Positions 24,319 through 37,028 of a stretch of DNA of 64,000 nt are shown piece by piece. The stretch is from Nageia nagi. Its lineage: Eukaryota > Pinophyta. The notes beneath the pieces are model-generated. The model ran no database searches, was not told where the DNA came from, and saw only the letters and a list, made by a program, of their open reading frames with translations. Made by a program: the position numbers and the translations under genes. Location of the stretch: positions 28,768,001 through 28,832,000 of the forward strand of contig JBITNC010000002.1 in assembly GCA_050084985.1 (NCBI GenBank). Direction: 5' to 3'. Position 1 is the first letter of the stretch. Each line of letters opens with the position of its first letter.

Positions 24319-24425
24319 TTGGTGTGGAAGCTCTTCTTCTTGGTGTAGAAGCTCTTCTTGGTGTGGAAGCTCTTCTTCTTGGTGTGGAAACTCTTCTTCT
24401 TGGTGTGGAAGCTACATCTTGGTGT
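24319..24425 (+). repeat. Leader-exon minisatellite of element N
   Basis: About five copies of a 15-21 bp unit (ggtgtggaagctcttcttctt). R has one copy and Q two at the same place; M has a different 56-bp duplication there. Any reading frame across it (Ser/Trp/Cys/Gly-rich) is an artefact. Confidence 0.85.
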
Positions 24426-24479
24426 TCCTTCTTCATTCCTCATCTTACACTCCATTGGTGAGGTAAATTCCAAGAGAAG

Positions 24480-27094
24480 GTATAAATTTCCTCCTCATTT
24501 GGTTATTTTATGGATTATTACATGATGCTACTAACACATTACTTGCTATGTGTTAGTCCTTTTAAATTATGATTAACAAGTTGCAATTTTTTTTACTAAT
24601 CCTCTATGTTACTTGCAATTTTTAAATTGCTATAGTTCTTTTAAGAAGGGTTAGTATACAATTTTTTTTTTTACATATTATATTGGAATTAAATGTATGT
24701 GTTGGTTCAAATTATCACAACATTTGCTTAAATACCAATATATGATAAAAAAATTGCAATATATACTAACATTTTTTATGTTAGTAGTATTATGTTATTA
24801 CTATTTGCTTAAAAATAGTAATATATTATTGTGAAATTTCTCCTACATATACTACCATTTTTTATGTTAATGGTATTTTTGATGAGACATGAACATTTAC
24901 AAAAAAACAAATTAGAGAGGAGGACAATTTTTTTAGTTCTACTACAAAATTTCAAAGGCACCATAATATATATATATATATTTTATTTTAAATTTGTTTA
25001 AAATATAATCAAAAATTATATATATATATATATATATATATTTTATTTTAAATTTATTTAAAATATAATAAAAAATATATATATATTTTAAAACTTTTAA
25101 AGGGGGTCGAATAAATCAAATATAAAGCGCGCGACCAGAGTGGTGGTGGCTCCTCCTGCCCGCCTCCACCTCCACGCATGCGAACGTTGAAAGGGAGGTG
25201 TAGACACTGCTTCATGTACTTCAACGCTTACCGAATATGCACCAAGATGTACGCAGTTATTTAACAAGTTGCCTGATGCAGACCCCATTTTTCGGACTAC
25301 AATGATTATAGAATATGCACCAAAATAAGATGCACGATGCGTACATCATTCCATGGGCTGCAATACATGTAGGATATACTACAAACTGGTTCTGTGGACT
25401 GCAATGATCATAGCAGCCTCCTCCCTCGGGTGCGACCTATAATGTTTTATGAGCTACATGCTACAGACAACGCTTCCTAAACTCCAATAATCGTAGGATA
25501 TACCCAACATGAATACGTTGACATGATGCAGGATGCAGACCATGGAATGTAAATGATCGTAGGGCAATGTTGAGAAAGGTTGCACGATTATTTGCCAAGA
25601 TGCATAGTGCAGACCATGTTCCATGGACTGCAAATGCACGTCGGATATGCACCAAAACAAGATGCACGATGCAAACACATTTTATGGACTGCAAAGATCG
25701 CTCCTCCGTGAATTAGGTTGGTCAACAATTGTCCCACGCACCTCATGCGACCTCCACCGCCCTACGTGGCCTCCTTACCACCTTGGACTCCCCCTGCCAC
25801 CTCTGCCCAACCTCTCCACCTCCATGAGGCTTACACTTGGCCCTTCCAATTTTTTTTGTCAACTCTAGTTGTTGGGTCTTTAATTTTTTACCCACTACAA
25901 ATTTGATTTGATTTTTTTTTGCCTTGGTCAAAATTAAATATTTAAAGGTTTTTTCCCTAAGTCTTTTTTAAGTAAACAAAGGCCCTATTTACTTACCATG
26001 CCTATTTCAAAGCCCAATTATAGCATCCAAGTTTTTAGGGATCACACATTACTTGAAAAACACGGGGAGGAACCATACTTAAACACAATTTTTTAGCATC
26101 CAAGTTGTTAGCACTTTAAGTAAAAATGGGGGGGATTTTTATAATTTTTACTTAAATATTTATGGATCTTGCATGCTAAATAGATCTTGCATACTAAGTT
26201 TATAATGTATGCTTCTTAACCTTGTTAGGAATCAAGCATGATTAGTACTTAAAATTTTAAGTTAAATGCATGATGCATGTTTATTACTTAATTTTAAGTT
26301 ATGGATTAATGCTAAGTAGGACTTAACCTTTGTAAAATTCATTATTTTTGAACTTGAGCAAAAATATGAAAAATGTAAAAGTCCTTTAGGGGTTAGTATA
26401 AAACCCATTGGACTCGGTTTTGGACTCTTAAGGTTTCAAGTTCGTGTGGATGGAGTATTTTCACTTTACTTTATATTTTTGCACATTTGCTTGATACTTG
26501 CAAATATGCAAAATATTGAAAGTAACCCCTAAAATGAACACATCTGCATGTATTTTTCCACAACATGACTTGTTTGGGGAGCCATGAGGTGAGGACAGGG
26601 TAGACTGGAGCCTTTTTAGTCCAAAGACCCAAGTGGTGGTAAGTCCATCTTAATTGCCCCTAAGACCTCTGTTGGATTGGACATAACTCTATTAGGTGGA
26701 AAGGCATGTGTGTAGTGATACCACATGTCTGCACATCCATTCAGGGATTATCCTGATAACCTAAGAGAAAAATTGAAAACCTTAAAAAGATAATTAAAAT
26801 GGCCAGTCCAAGATACATCAGATCCTTGGAAAATAGTTAGTACTTCTCCTTGTGAGAGTATATTACTGACCAAGGTGAACTGGTTGAGGACTGGTAGTAC
26901 CTGGGCTCCACCTTGCGGGCATCCAAGTGAAGGCCTAATTCTATACAAGAAAACAACCCCAACTTTATCCTTCTACGGATCATGGTTAATAAGTTTGCAC
27001 ATGTGGGACATGTTTGCTTATTAGATGTTTTATATGTATAGATGGAAAATTGTAAAAGTTTGCATTCTTATTGCATATTTACTCTTTTTTGTAG
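24480..27094 (+). other. Leader intron of element N
   Basis: Donor AAGAGAAG|GTATAAAT at 24479/24480 and acceptor TTTTTTGTAG|CA at 27094/27095, two bases before the gag ATG. Length 2615 nt. The same two boundaries occur in Q, while M has its leader joined almost exactly across them. Contents in order: T-rich low complexity with TA runs (24960-25090), a GC-richer cassette with degenerate ggactgcaatgatcg repeats (25120-25860), AT-rich filler, then a block conserved in Q, R and S (about 26375-27010). Splicing is inferred from the comparison, not observed. Confidence 0.65.
26375..27010 (+). other. Conserved non-coding leader block (N copy)
   Basis: Recognisable also at 42260-42850 (R), 59100-59690 (S) and on the minus strand at 53210-52570 (Q). 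Shared landmarks include aaaatgaacacatctgcatg, a stem CATGTG..gtagtgatac..CACATG, ttatcctgataacctaagag and ccttgtgagagtatattactg. It has no shared reading frame among copies. The stem is preserved in all four. Confidence 0.7.
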
Positions 27095-27096
27095 CA

Positions 27097-30000
27097 ATGG
27101 TTGAAACCTTCATTCCCAAGCATATACTCAACGATTCCAACTTTGGAATATGGGAACCTCATATGAAAGCTGAAATTCAAGCAAGGAAGCTATGGCAGAC
27201 AGTTACTGAAGACTTGGTCGCTCCTACCGATGAAAAGGCTCTTGAAGTATACAACTCAAAGAATGAGTTAGCAACTTCAATGATTTATTGTGCAGTTTCA
27301 GATGACGTCCTTCTCATGATCTCTTCATCAACTTCAGCAAAGGAAGCTTGGGATAGGCTAAAGAAAATTTACCTTGGGTCCAAATTTTCAAGGAGGTTCA
27401 CCATTCTACAAAAGTTATTGCAATATCGACAAAGTGAAGATGAAAGTGCCTCTATCTACTTGAATAAAATCATTGACCTTAGGAAACAACTGGTTGGTTG
27501 TGGGTGCAATTGGATCAATGATGAGTTCATGGTCTTCATCATTCTTCAAATCCTTACTACAAAGTTTAGTAACTTTGTCACGGTTATGGAAACAAGGCTC
27601 GATGATGAAGAAGATGTCATCTCTCTTGATAACCTTTCTAGACTCCTTCTGAAGCATGAGGAAACTTTGAACAAGAAAATGTTGAACCTTTCTCCAAAGG
27701 ACAATAGCATTGCTCTAGGAGAAACCAAAACTCCTTTCAAGAAAAAGTTCAAACATTATAAATTCAAAGATAACAAGTCCTCATTTACCTTCAGGAAATA
27801 TGACAAAAAGGGCAACAATAATGGCAACTACAGGCAAAGGAATGACAAAGCTGGATCAAGCAATCCAACACCTCAGGAAAAGTTTGATGGAAATTGTAAT
27901 TTTTGTGGCATCTTTGGGCACAAAGAGTATGATTGTCACAAAAAGAAATTTTCTCAAAAAGGAAAGGGAAATGCAAATGTGAGAAATTTCAATAATAGAA
28001 AGAAGAACAAGCATACTGCTACTGTTGCCTACTACTCAATGACTCAAACTATTTCAAATGATTGGATTATTGATTCAAGATGCACTAATCACATGTGTTA
28101 TGAAAAGGATAAGTTTGAAAACTTTCATAAGTACAAGAAGGATGCAGTTGTGATAGGTGATAATACAGTCCTTGATGTTCAAGGAATGGGGAGTGTGAAG
28201 ATTCATGGAAAGATTCTTGATAATGTCTTTTATGTGCCTAAACTAAGGATGAATCTCATCTCCGTAATTTAGATTACAAGGAAAGGATACTCATTTGAGT
28301 TTACCTCACACTCCTGGTGTGTTAAGAAAGGACTTACCACCTTCATGAAAGGATCAGTAAAGGATGACCTTTATATTGTGGATCAAGTTCCTTCAAAAAT
28401 CTATCTTGCTACAAATGTTTGTTCAAAGGGTAATCTTTGGCATCAACGATTAGGGCACCTTAACCACAAAAGTATTCAAGATATGAAAACTCAAGAACTT
28501 GTGGAAGGTCTACCTAATATTTCACCCACAATTGGTCTTTGTGAAAGGTGCATTCTAGGAAAGATGAATAGGCAAAAGTTTGAAAAAGATAAGTCAACTC
28601 GAGCTACTCATCCTCTTCAGCTTGTGTATTCAGATTTGATGGGTCCGTTTCAGACTAAGTCTCTAGGGGGAGCTTCTTATGTTCTGACCTTCATTGATGA
28701 CATTAGTAGGATGACATTTGGTTATCTACTTGAGCACAAGGATCAAACTTTTGACAGGTTTAAAGACTTCAAGGCACTTGTTGAAAATCAAACTGATTTT
28801 AAGATCAAGATGCTGAGATCTGATAATGGGGGTGAGTATAATAGCAATGAGTTTAATGAATATTATGTTAAACATGGGATCAAGTGGAAATTCACAATCC
28901 CTTACACCCCTCAGCAAAATGGAGTTACTAAAAGGAAGAATCGAACCATTATGGAAATGGCAAGATGCATGTTGGGTAACCTTCCTAGTTTCTTATGGGG
29001 AGAAGCTATTCACATTGCTATTCACACCCTAAATAGGTGTCCTACTAAGGCAGTTGAAGGTAAAAATCCATATGAAGCATGGACAGGAAAGAAACCTAAA
29101 CTCTCACACTTTAGAGTCTTCGGTTGTGATGCATTTGCCTTCATTACCTCAGAGAAAAGGGAGAAGTTGGATAAAAGATCAAAAAAATGTATCTTTATGG
29201 GGTATGATAATCAGCATAGAGGTTACAGGCTCTACTCCTCATCCCATAAAATAGTCTTTGTTTCTAGGGATGTCAAGTTCAATAAACTTTCTGAGGATAT
29301 GACCTCTCATGCTGAGGTGTCTAATTCAGATGATTCTTTACCTGCACCTCACTGGTTGAATGATCATGTAGGGAAGTCACCACAAGAGCAAAATTCTCCA
29401 ACATAGAGAATTACAAGGAGTATGACCTTGAATAACTCTTTATTTACCAAAATTGATAATACGCATGAGCCATCAACCTTCAAAGAAGCTTCCAAGCAAG
29501 AGTGTTGGATGGAAGCTATGAAAGTTGAGTATGAGGCGCTCATGAAAAATGAAACTTGGGATTTGGTTCCTTATCCCACTAAGAAAAATGTGATTGGCAA
29601 TAAATGGATATACAAGGTCAAGTACAATTCTGATGGAAAAATTGAAAAATACAAAGCAAGGTTAGTGGCCAATGGATTCGCTCAGAAATATGGTATTGAT
29701 TATGAGGAAACCTTTGCTCCTGTGGCCAAGATGCCTACTATCAGAATAATCCTTGCTCTTTTTGTAGCTCAAGGCTAGAAAGCTTTTCAACTTGATGTCA
29801 AAAGTGCATTTCTCAATGGTGACTTGGATGTTGAAATCTACATGAATCAACCAGAAGAATTTATCCCAGAAGGAAAAGAGTCTCTTGTGTGCAAGCTAAA
29901 GAAGTCTTTGTATGGACTTAAGCAAGCACCTAGAGCATGGTACAAGAAAATTTCAGGATTCTTTGCAGATATTGGTTTTTCCAAGTGCTTCTTTGACTCA

Positions 30001-30840
30001 GATCTTTATGTACTCAATCAAGGAAAAGATGTGGTCTTAATTCTCCTTTATGTGGATGATCTTCTCATAACTGGCAATAATATTGAAATCATCCAAGAGT
30101 GCATCTCCAAACTAAAGGCAACATTTGAAATGATTGATCTAGGTCTATTGCATTACTATCTTGGGATGCAAGTATACCAACACAAAGATTGTACTTATCT
30201 TAGTTAATCTAAGTATATATCAGACATATTGCAAAAGTTTAGAATGGAAGAGTGTAAATATGTTGCAATACCTATTTCTCATAAAATCGTTGTATCACTG
30301 AGCTTAGATTCTCAGTTGGCTGATGCTACAGCTTATAGGTAATTGATTGATAGTCTTCTGTATCTGACTATCTCTCAACCTGATATTACCTTTGTAGTGA
30401 ATCTGATGGCACGATTCATGTAAAAAAAATATGTTGAACACCTCAATGTTGTTAAGCAAATCTTGAGGTATGTTGCAGGGATAAAGGATCTTGCTCTTAA
30501 GTATTCCAAAGTGCCCTTGATTGTTCTCTCAGGGTTCTCAGATTTTGATTATGGAGGAGATAGAGATGATAGAAAATCAACCTCTGCATATGTGTTCAAC
30601 ATTGGTTCAGGTGCTATCTCTTGGGCTTCCAAGAAGCAACCTACTGTGACTCTTTCTTCCATCGAAGCTGAATATCGAGCCATGTCTATTGCTGCCCAAG
30701 ATGCTATTTGGCTGAGGCATCTTCTGAACGAAATTGGGTATAAGCAAAATGGCCCATCTCTTATTTCTTCAGACAATCAATCGGCTATCTCTTTGGCTAA
30801 GAATCTTGTATTCCATCAGAGAACCAAACATGTGGAAATC
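27097..30840 (+). pseudogene. Element N gag-pol polyprotein, first part
   Basis: The ATG at 27097 follows the intron acceptor. Order: Gag (SNFGIWEPHMKAE..., residues about 1-270), zinc knuckle CNFCGIFGHKEYDC, protease, integrase (zinc-binding HxxxH-like region, then SDLMG, RSDNGGEY, NGVTKRKNRTI), reverse transcriptase ([35 protein letters not shown]) and RNase H. Lesions: protease active site is D-S-R rather than D-S-G; stops at 28270, 29404, 29776, 30205 and two more near 30341 and 30421. The integrase G-run near 28667 is intact, unlike M and Q. P interrupts the RNase H codons HVEI|QAHF. Confidence 0.92.
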
Positions 30841-30841
30841 T

Positions 30842-31246
30842 TGAAGAATTTGAAGACCAACCGACTGGCTACTTGTAACCAGCCAACTAGCTAGAATAAG
30901 TGAACCGACCACTCGGCTAAGCAGCTGGCCTGCCGGCTAGTTCTATTTTCTATGTATGACATTTTTCCATCCTGTGGCTTTCCAGTTCATGTTTCTTGGT
31001 GTTTCAGCTTCTAGGCTGAAGGGAAAAGGTCACCTACAGCCTCTATAAATGTTTGTCATGTATTTTGCAGCATCATCGAAGTGTGTGGAGTTGTATTGGA
31101 GTTGTAGCTTGCATTCTCAATAATCAATTTGGTGTTGGATTCAATTTCAGTTCTCCATTGTTGTTGAGTTGTGCAATTTCATGTTTCTGAGTTGTATTGT
31201 GAATTGTTAGGCAATTCATTTTTTTTGTTATAGTTAAAGAACTTCA
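30842..31246 (+). repeat. 5' LTR of element P
   Basis: 405 bp, TGAAGAATTTGAAGACC to AAAGAACTTCA. TATA box TATAAAT at 31044-31050. The first 120 bp are rich in imperfect ggctaactagc and ccgactcggc motifs. Confidence 0.93.
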
Positions 31247-31248
31247 TT

Positions 31249-31260
31249 TGGTATCAGAGC
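31249..31260 (+). other. Primer-binding site of element P
   Basis: TGGTATCAGAGC two bases after the LTR; initiator tRNA-Met type. Confidence 0.93.
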
Positions 31261-31295
31261 AAGGTTGGATCAATCTGGGTTCAAGAAGTGAAGAC

Positions 31296-34200
31296 ATGGC
31301 AAGCAACTCCAACTCAATCATCATTCCAGAGTTTGATGGAGTAGACTATGAATATTGGAGTGTTCGAATGAAGACTCTACTGACCGGTAAAGGATATTGG
31401 GACATTGTAGTGGCTGGCTACATTGAACCGATAGATTGGAGTGCATTGAATGCGGATGAAAAGAAGGAAGCAAAGGAGAATGAGAGACAAAACTCCATGG
31501 CTCTATCATTCATACAAGCAGCCTTGGAAAAGAGCATCTTCCCATGAATCTCAGCATGTGTCTCAGCCCAAGAAGCATGGGCTATCTTGAGAGAAGGCTA
31601 TCAAGGGAGCCTCAAGGTGAAGGAAGTAAAACTCCAAACATTGAGAAGGGAGTTTGAAAATATGAAGCAAGAGGAGAAGGAGACTACTGGAGATTATTGT
31701 GTGAGAGTGAAAGCCATAGTCAATAAGATGGCCACTCTTGGAGAGAAGACTGAAAAGGAGGTTGTCATTAAGAAGGTTTTGAGAACCTTAACTGAAAAAT
31801 TTGACCATGCTGCACTCATAATTGAAGAAACAAAAGACCTCTCATCCTTGGAAATTGATAATTTGATTGGCTCTCTCACATCTCATGAAGAGAGGATGAC
31901 AAAGAGGACAAAGGCTGGAACAAGCAATAGTGATGAGCAAGCATTCTCTATCAAAGAGAATGAAGGACAAGGGAGAGGTGCAAGAGGAAGAGGAGGCAGA
32001 ACCGGAAGAGGAGGAAGAAGAGGTTTGTTTGGTAGAGGTAGAGGAAGAGAGCAGAATTATGAAAGTGAACTAGCTTCATCATCAAGGGGGAGACACTCCA
32101 GAAGAGGAACCGGTAGAGGTAAGGATAAGAGGAATATGCAATGTTTTTATTGTAATAAATTTGGCCATTTTGAGTATGAATGTAGATCAAAACAAGCAAA
32201 TGAAGGGAAGGCTGCAAACTATGGAGAAGAAGAACATGGTTATGGTGAAGAACAATTGTTCTTATCAATGATGGATTGTGAAAAAATTGGAGAAGAGACT
32301 TGGCTGTTAGATAGTGGCTGCTTAAACCACATGACCGGTGAGAAATATTTTACTTTCAGCGGTTGATCATTCCTACAAATCCAGTGTGCGGTTAGGAAAT
32401 GAGAAGAGGTTGGAGATACTTGGCAAAGGAGAGATGCAAGTTCCAACAAAATAAGGAACCATGAAGGTAAAGAACATTTACTACACTCCAGATTTAAAAT
32501 AAAGTTTATTGAGTATTGGCCAAATGCTTAAGAAAAATTACAAATTGGTGTTTGAAGATAGAATGTGCAAAATTTATGATAAAAATCATGGAGGAAGGCT
32601 AGTAACTATTGTTCAAATGACTGAAAATAAACTCTTTCCCATTAAATTTTTTGAGAAAAATGGTGGCTGTGTTTTTGTTGGGATTGAGGATAAAAGCAAG
32701 CTTTGGCATATGAGGCTTGGACACTTGAATTTTGGGAGCTTGAAAGCTCTTCTGAAAATGGTTAGAGGGCTGCCAAAACTAGAAGAATGCAAGGATGTGT
32801 GTGAAGGATGTGCACTAGGCAAGCAAGCAAGGGGGAAGTTTCCAAAGGATGAAGCATGAAGAGCCAAACACCCTCTCCAATTGGTCCATACTGATATTTG
32901 TGGGCCTATGCAAACAACAAGCTTTGGTAAATCTACTTACTTTATCACTTTCATTGATGATTTTACAAGAATGTGTTGGGTTTATTTTATCTCAAGCAAA
33001 GATGAAGCATTGAAATGTTTTAAAGAATTTAAATTGCTAGTTGAGAAATAAAGTGAGCATAGTGTGAAGTGCTTAAGAAGTGATAGAGGAGGAGAATATT
33101 GCAGCAGTGAGTTCTTTCAATTTTGTAAAGAGAATGGTATTAGGAGACACCTTACTTCTCCCTACACACCACAGAAAAATGGTGTAGCAGAAAGGAAAAA
33201 TAGGACTCTTGTTGAGATGGCAAGGAGTATGTTGCAAAGCAAGAAGTTGCCCAATGTTTATTGGGCTGAAGCAATTAAAACAACAGTGTATATTTTGAAC
33301 CGGTCTCCTACAAGAAGCTTGGACAAAATAACTCCCTATGAAGCTTGGTTTGAGAGAAAACCAAATTTAGAACACTTCAAAGTGTTTGGATGCCTTGCAT
33401 ATGTGCACATCAATGATGAAAGAAGGAGGAAACTAGATGCCAAATCTGAACCATGTGTGTTTATAGGATATTGTGAGCATTCAAAAGCTTACAAATTCTA
33501 TAATCCCAAGAGCCACAAAACAATTGTATCAAGAGATGCAATTTTTAATGAAGGGGGAGAGTACAACAACCATAAAAAATTGCAACAGAATGTGTTTGGA
33601 GGAGATAGTTTGGAGGAGAATGAAGCATTGAAAGTGCAGCCCAGCCATGGTGTGAGGAAGAAAAATGAGGAACAGCCATCAAGTGTGAGTACTCCAAGCT
33701 CACCAACATCATCATCTAGCTCCAACACATCACCAAAAAGTGTAAGTGCACCAAGTTCACCTAATGCAAGATTGTTGAACCAAGGTAACAAAGGTAAGAG
33801 ATGGTTGAGGGATCATCCGGAAAGCCAAATCATAGATGGCAACTCTATGAGAAGATTCACAAGGAGCCAAACTCAAGAGATGCAAAATCTTGTTGCAAGA
33901 TTAGAGAGCATGCACATATATGGAGATGAAGACAATGGAGATCCCAAAGGTGAAGTGGTAAATTATGCTCTTTCATGTGCTTCAAATTCTATTTCAAATA
34001 CAAATATTGCTATTGTTGAGCCATCTTGTTATGAAGAAGCTTGTTCTAATGGTGTTTGGATGCAAGCTATGAAAGAAGAGATTGATGCTATTGAAAGAAA
34101 TGATACTTGGAAACTTTGCAAGTTGCCCAAAGGTAAGAAAATGGTTGGTTCCAAATGGGTGTACAAAAAAAAATGCAAGAGTGATGGTAGTGTTGAGAGG

Positions 34201-35592
34201 TACAAAGCAAGGCTAGTGGCAAAGGGATTCACTCAGCAGTATGGAGTGGATTTTGAGGAGACATTTGCACCGGTTGCAAGACAAGAAACAATCAGATTGG
34301 CACTCTCTTTGGCAGCAAGTAAGGGTTGGACAGTCCAACACATGGATGTGAAAAGTGCATTTTTGAATGGTGACATCAATGAAGAGGTGTATGTAGCACA
34401 ACCTCAAGGTTTTAAGGTTTCAGGAAGAGAAGACCATGTATACAAGCTCAAGAAGGCACTATATGGGCTAAAGCAAGCTCCAAGAGCTTGGTATACAAGA
34501 ATTGATGGATACTTCAAAAGTGTGGGTTTTCAAAGAAGTGTAAGTGAACCTACCTTGTATTTTAAGAAAAGTGCTACTGATATTTTGATTGTTTGCTTGT
34601 ATGTAGATGATTTGATATTCATGGGCAATAATAAGAAGATGAATGAAGAGTTCAAAACTCATATGATGGCTGAGTTTGACATGAAAGATCTTGGTTTGAT
34701 GAGCTACTTTCTTGGCTTGGAGGTGCATCAAACGCAAGATGAAATCTTTGTGTCTCAATCCAAATATGCAAGAGACATGCTCAAAAGATTCAAAATGGAC
34801 AATTGCACACCTGTAGCAACACCTACAGCCCATGGAGAACACCTTTGCAAGGAGGATGGAGAACCAAAAGTTGACAAAAAGCAATATAGGAGCATTGTTG
34901 GCAGTCTTATGTTTTTGACAAACACAAGACCAGATCTGCAATTTAGTGTATCTTTGATGGCAAGATACATGAGTGATCCATCTGCTGTACATCTCAAGGT
35001 AGCAAAAAGAATACTGAGGTATGTGAAGGGAACCATTGATTATGGAATACATTATACATGTGATTCCAAGCTCCAACTCACAGGTTTCAGTGATAGTGAT
35101 TGGGGCAGCGATTTGGATGATAGAAAGAGCACAAGTGGGAATTGCTTCTCTCTTGGATCAGGTTTGTTATCATGGAGCTCTCAAAAATAATCTACAGTAG
35201 CTCTTTCTAGTACAGAAGCTGAGTATGTGGCTGTGACAAGTGCTTCAACACAAGCACTATGGTTGAGAAAAGTGTTGAAAGAAATTGGAGAGGAGCAAAC
35301 TCAAGAAACAACAATTTTTTGTGACAACCAAGGTGCCATCAAGTTGGCACACAATCCTATCCACCATTCTAGAACCAAGCACTTTGATTTGAAGATTCAT
35401 TTCATTCGAGATTTGGTGGAGAAAGGAATGATAAAATTGAGGTATTGTCCAACACAAGACCAAGTGGCGAATATCTTCACAAAATCGGTGGCAAAATCTC
35501 AATTTGTGCTGTTAAGAGACTTGATTATTAGTCCTCTTACCAGCAAGGGGGAGTATGAAGAATTTGAAGACCAACCGATCGGCTACCTATAA
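31296..35592 (+). pseudogene. Element P gag-pol polyprotein
   Basis: The ATG at 31296 opens Gag (FDGVDYEYWSVRMKTLL), followed by an Arg/Gly-rich stretch and zinc knuckle CFYCNKFGHFEYEC near 32140. Protease WLLDSGCLNHMTG is at about 32300. Integrase follows ([44 protein letters not shown]), then RT ([36 protein letters not shown]) and RNase H ([30 protein letters not shown]). Lesions: TGA at 31545, frameshift near 32360, TAA near 32454 and 32500, TGA near 32857, TAA near 33050 and TAA at 35188. The frame reads through the polypurine tract and 37 bases into the 3' LTR before stopping at 35592. Confidence 0.92.
35542..35555 (+). other. Polypurine tract of element P
   Basis: AGCAAGGGGGAGTA abuts the 3' LTR; start site for plus-strand DNA synthesis. 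It is also translated, since the pol frame continues through it. Confidence 0.85.
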
Positions 35593-35940
35593 CTGGCCAA
35601 CCAGCTAGAATAAGTGAACCGGCCTGTCGGCTAGTTCTGTTTTCTATGTATGACATTTTTCCTTCCTGTGGCTTTCCAGTTCATGTTTCTTGGTGTTTCA
35701 GCTTCTAGGCTGAAGGGAAAAGGTCACCTACAGCCTCTATAAATGTTTGTAATGTATTTTGCAGCATCATCGAAGTGTGTGGAGTTGTATTGGAGTTGTA
35801 GCTTGCATTCTCAATAATCAATTTGGTGTTGGATTCAATTTCAGTTCTCCATTGTTGTTGAGTTGTGCAATTTTGTTTTTCTAAGTTGTATTATGAATTG
35901 TTAGGCAATTCATTTTTTTTGTTATAGTTAAAGAACTTCA
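35556..35940 (+). repeat. 3' LTR of element P
   Basis: 385 bp; shorter than the 5' copy by one 20-bp block in the GGCTAAGC-rich part. Ends AAAGAACTTCA before the duplicated target aatcc. Confidence 0.92.
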
Positions 35941-35945
35941 AATCC

Positions 35946-36118
35946 AAGCCCATTTTATTAGGGAGAAGGATCTAGATGACATCATACACTTGGCGTATTG
36001 TCCATCTACTGAAAACTCTGATGATTTGTTCACCAAGCCCCTTTTTGAAGCTCAGTTTAGCAAGCTTAGGGATTCTCTTGGGTTGGTGAAGTTGCCCTCA
36101 AGGGGGAGTGAAGTTTAA
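35946..36118 (+). pseudogene. Element N pol, last part (after P)
   Basis: Continues the RNase H interrupted at 30840: [51 protein letters not shown], stop TAA at 36116. The last codons are written over a polypurine stretch (36100-36108, aagggggag) identical in form to the true PPT at 37020-37028. Confidence 0.9.
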
Positions 36119-37028
36119 ACTTTTGTTAGTGATGACAACTTCACCTCTAAGAGGCCTTTTTGATTGTACATTCTATACCTCTGTGGTAAGTTTGCTCTGC
36201 ATGACAAACTTATTGTACAATTGTTGTTATAGAGTGTTGATTATTTTATACCTCCGTGGTAAGTTTGCTTTGCATGACAAACTTGTTGTACATTCTATAC
36301 CTCCGTGGTAAGTTTGCTCTGTGTGATAAACTTATTGTACATTTTTTATACCTCCATGGTAAGTTTGCTCTGTGTGACAAACTTGTTGTACATTTTATAC
36401 CTCCGTGGTAAGTTTGCTCTGCGTGAGAAACTTGTATAATTTTTGAGCATATAATTAATATACCTTCGTGGTAAGTTCGCTCTGTGTGAGGAACTTATTG
36501 TACATTCTATACCTCCATGGTGAGTTTGCTCTATGTGAGAAACTCGTTGTACAATTTTTATGCTCTATTAAAAATCAACACATGTATATATACAACAGGT
36601 GACTATGAGTGATAGCTTGGCATCTCTGTGATGACTTATAGTGCACCATTGATCACTTATTTATAATATGGCATTATTTGATTCTCTTATTTGAATATAT
36701 GATGCATCTAACTGATTTTGTTCATGATTTGCTTGTAGCATGCAGGATCTTCTTCAGAAATGCAAGTTACTCACCTTGTGTAAGCAAGCTCATGGAGACT
36801 CACATGTCAACTTAAAGTTGATCGACTACTATGTACAGTGAAACCAGTTGTGGTTAATGATTGTATTGTAAACCATTTTTGTCAAATGGTAATGTAGTGA
36901 GTCTCATACTAGTTCTCAAAAAGATTCTCAAATATGTAAATGTTCTCATCTCCACTTGTATCTCTATGGAGGAGAACTCTCTCTCTTCTCTCTTCTACGC
37001 TCTATCCCAATATTGCATTAAGGGGGAG
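36119..37028 (+). other. 3' UTR of element N with true PPT
   Basis: About 900 bp between the pol stop and the LTR. It holds the hairpin array (36165-36553), then a segment conserved with M and Q, then the polypurine tract AAGGGGGAG at 37020-37028. Confidence 0.8.
36165..36553 (+). repeat. Hairpin tandem array of element N (7 units)
   Basis: Seven units of about 50-60 bp. Each has TACCTCCGTGGT, a 6-7 bp stem around the 10-nt loop CTCTGCGTGA, then TTGTACAT. Stems in order: four AAGTTTG/CAAACTT types (the third with one end pair lost), one AAGTTT/AAACTT, then AAGTTC/GAACTT and GAGTTT/AAACTC, where both arms changed together. One unit is separated by a 20-bp spacer. Confidence 0.88.

Larger units (their letters stand above)
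30842..35940 (+). mobile_element. Ty1/copia element P, inserted in N
   Basis: A different copia lineage from its host. Flanks are aatct (30837-30841) and aatcc (35941-35945), a target-site duplication with one change. LTRs 30842-31246 and 35556-35940 differ at about 16 positions plus a 20-bp indel by my count. Full set of copia domains, but with several stops and one frameshift. Confidence 0.92.

Noticed and set aside
24248-24466. Ser/Cys/Trp/Gly-rich 72-codon frame
   Set aside because: Low-complexity artefact of the leader minisatellite.
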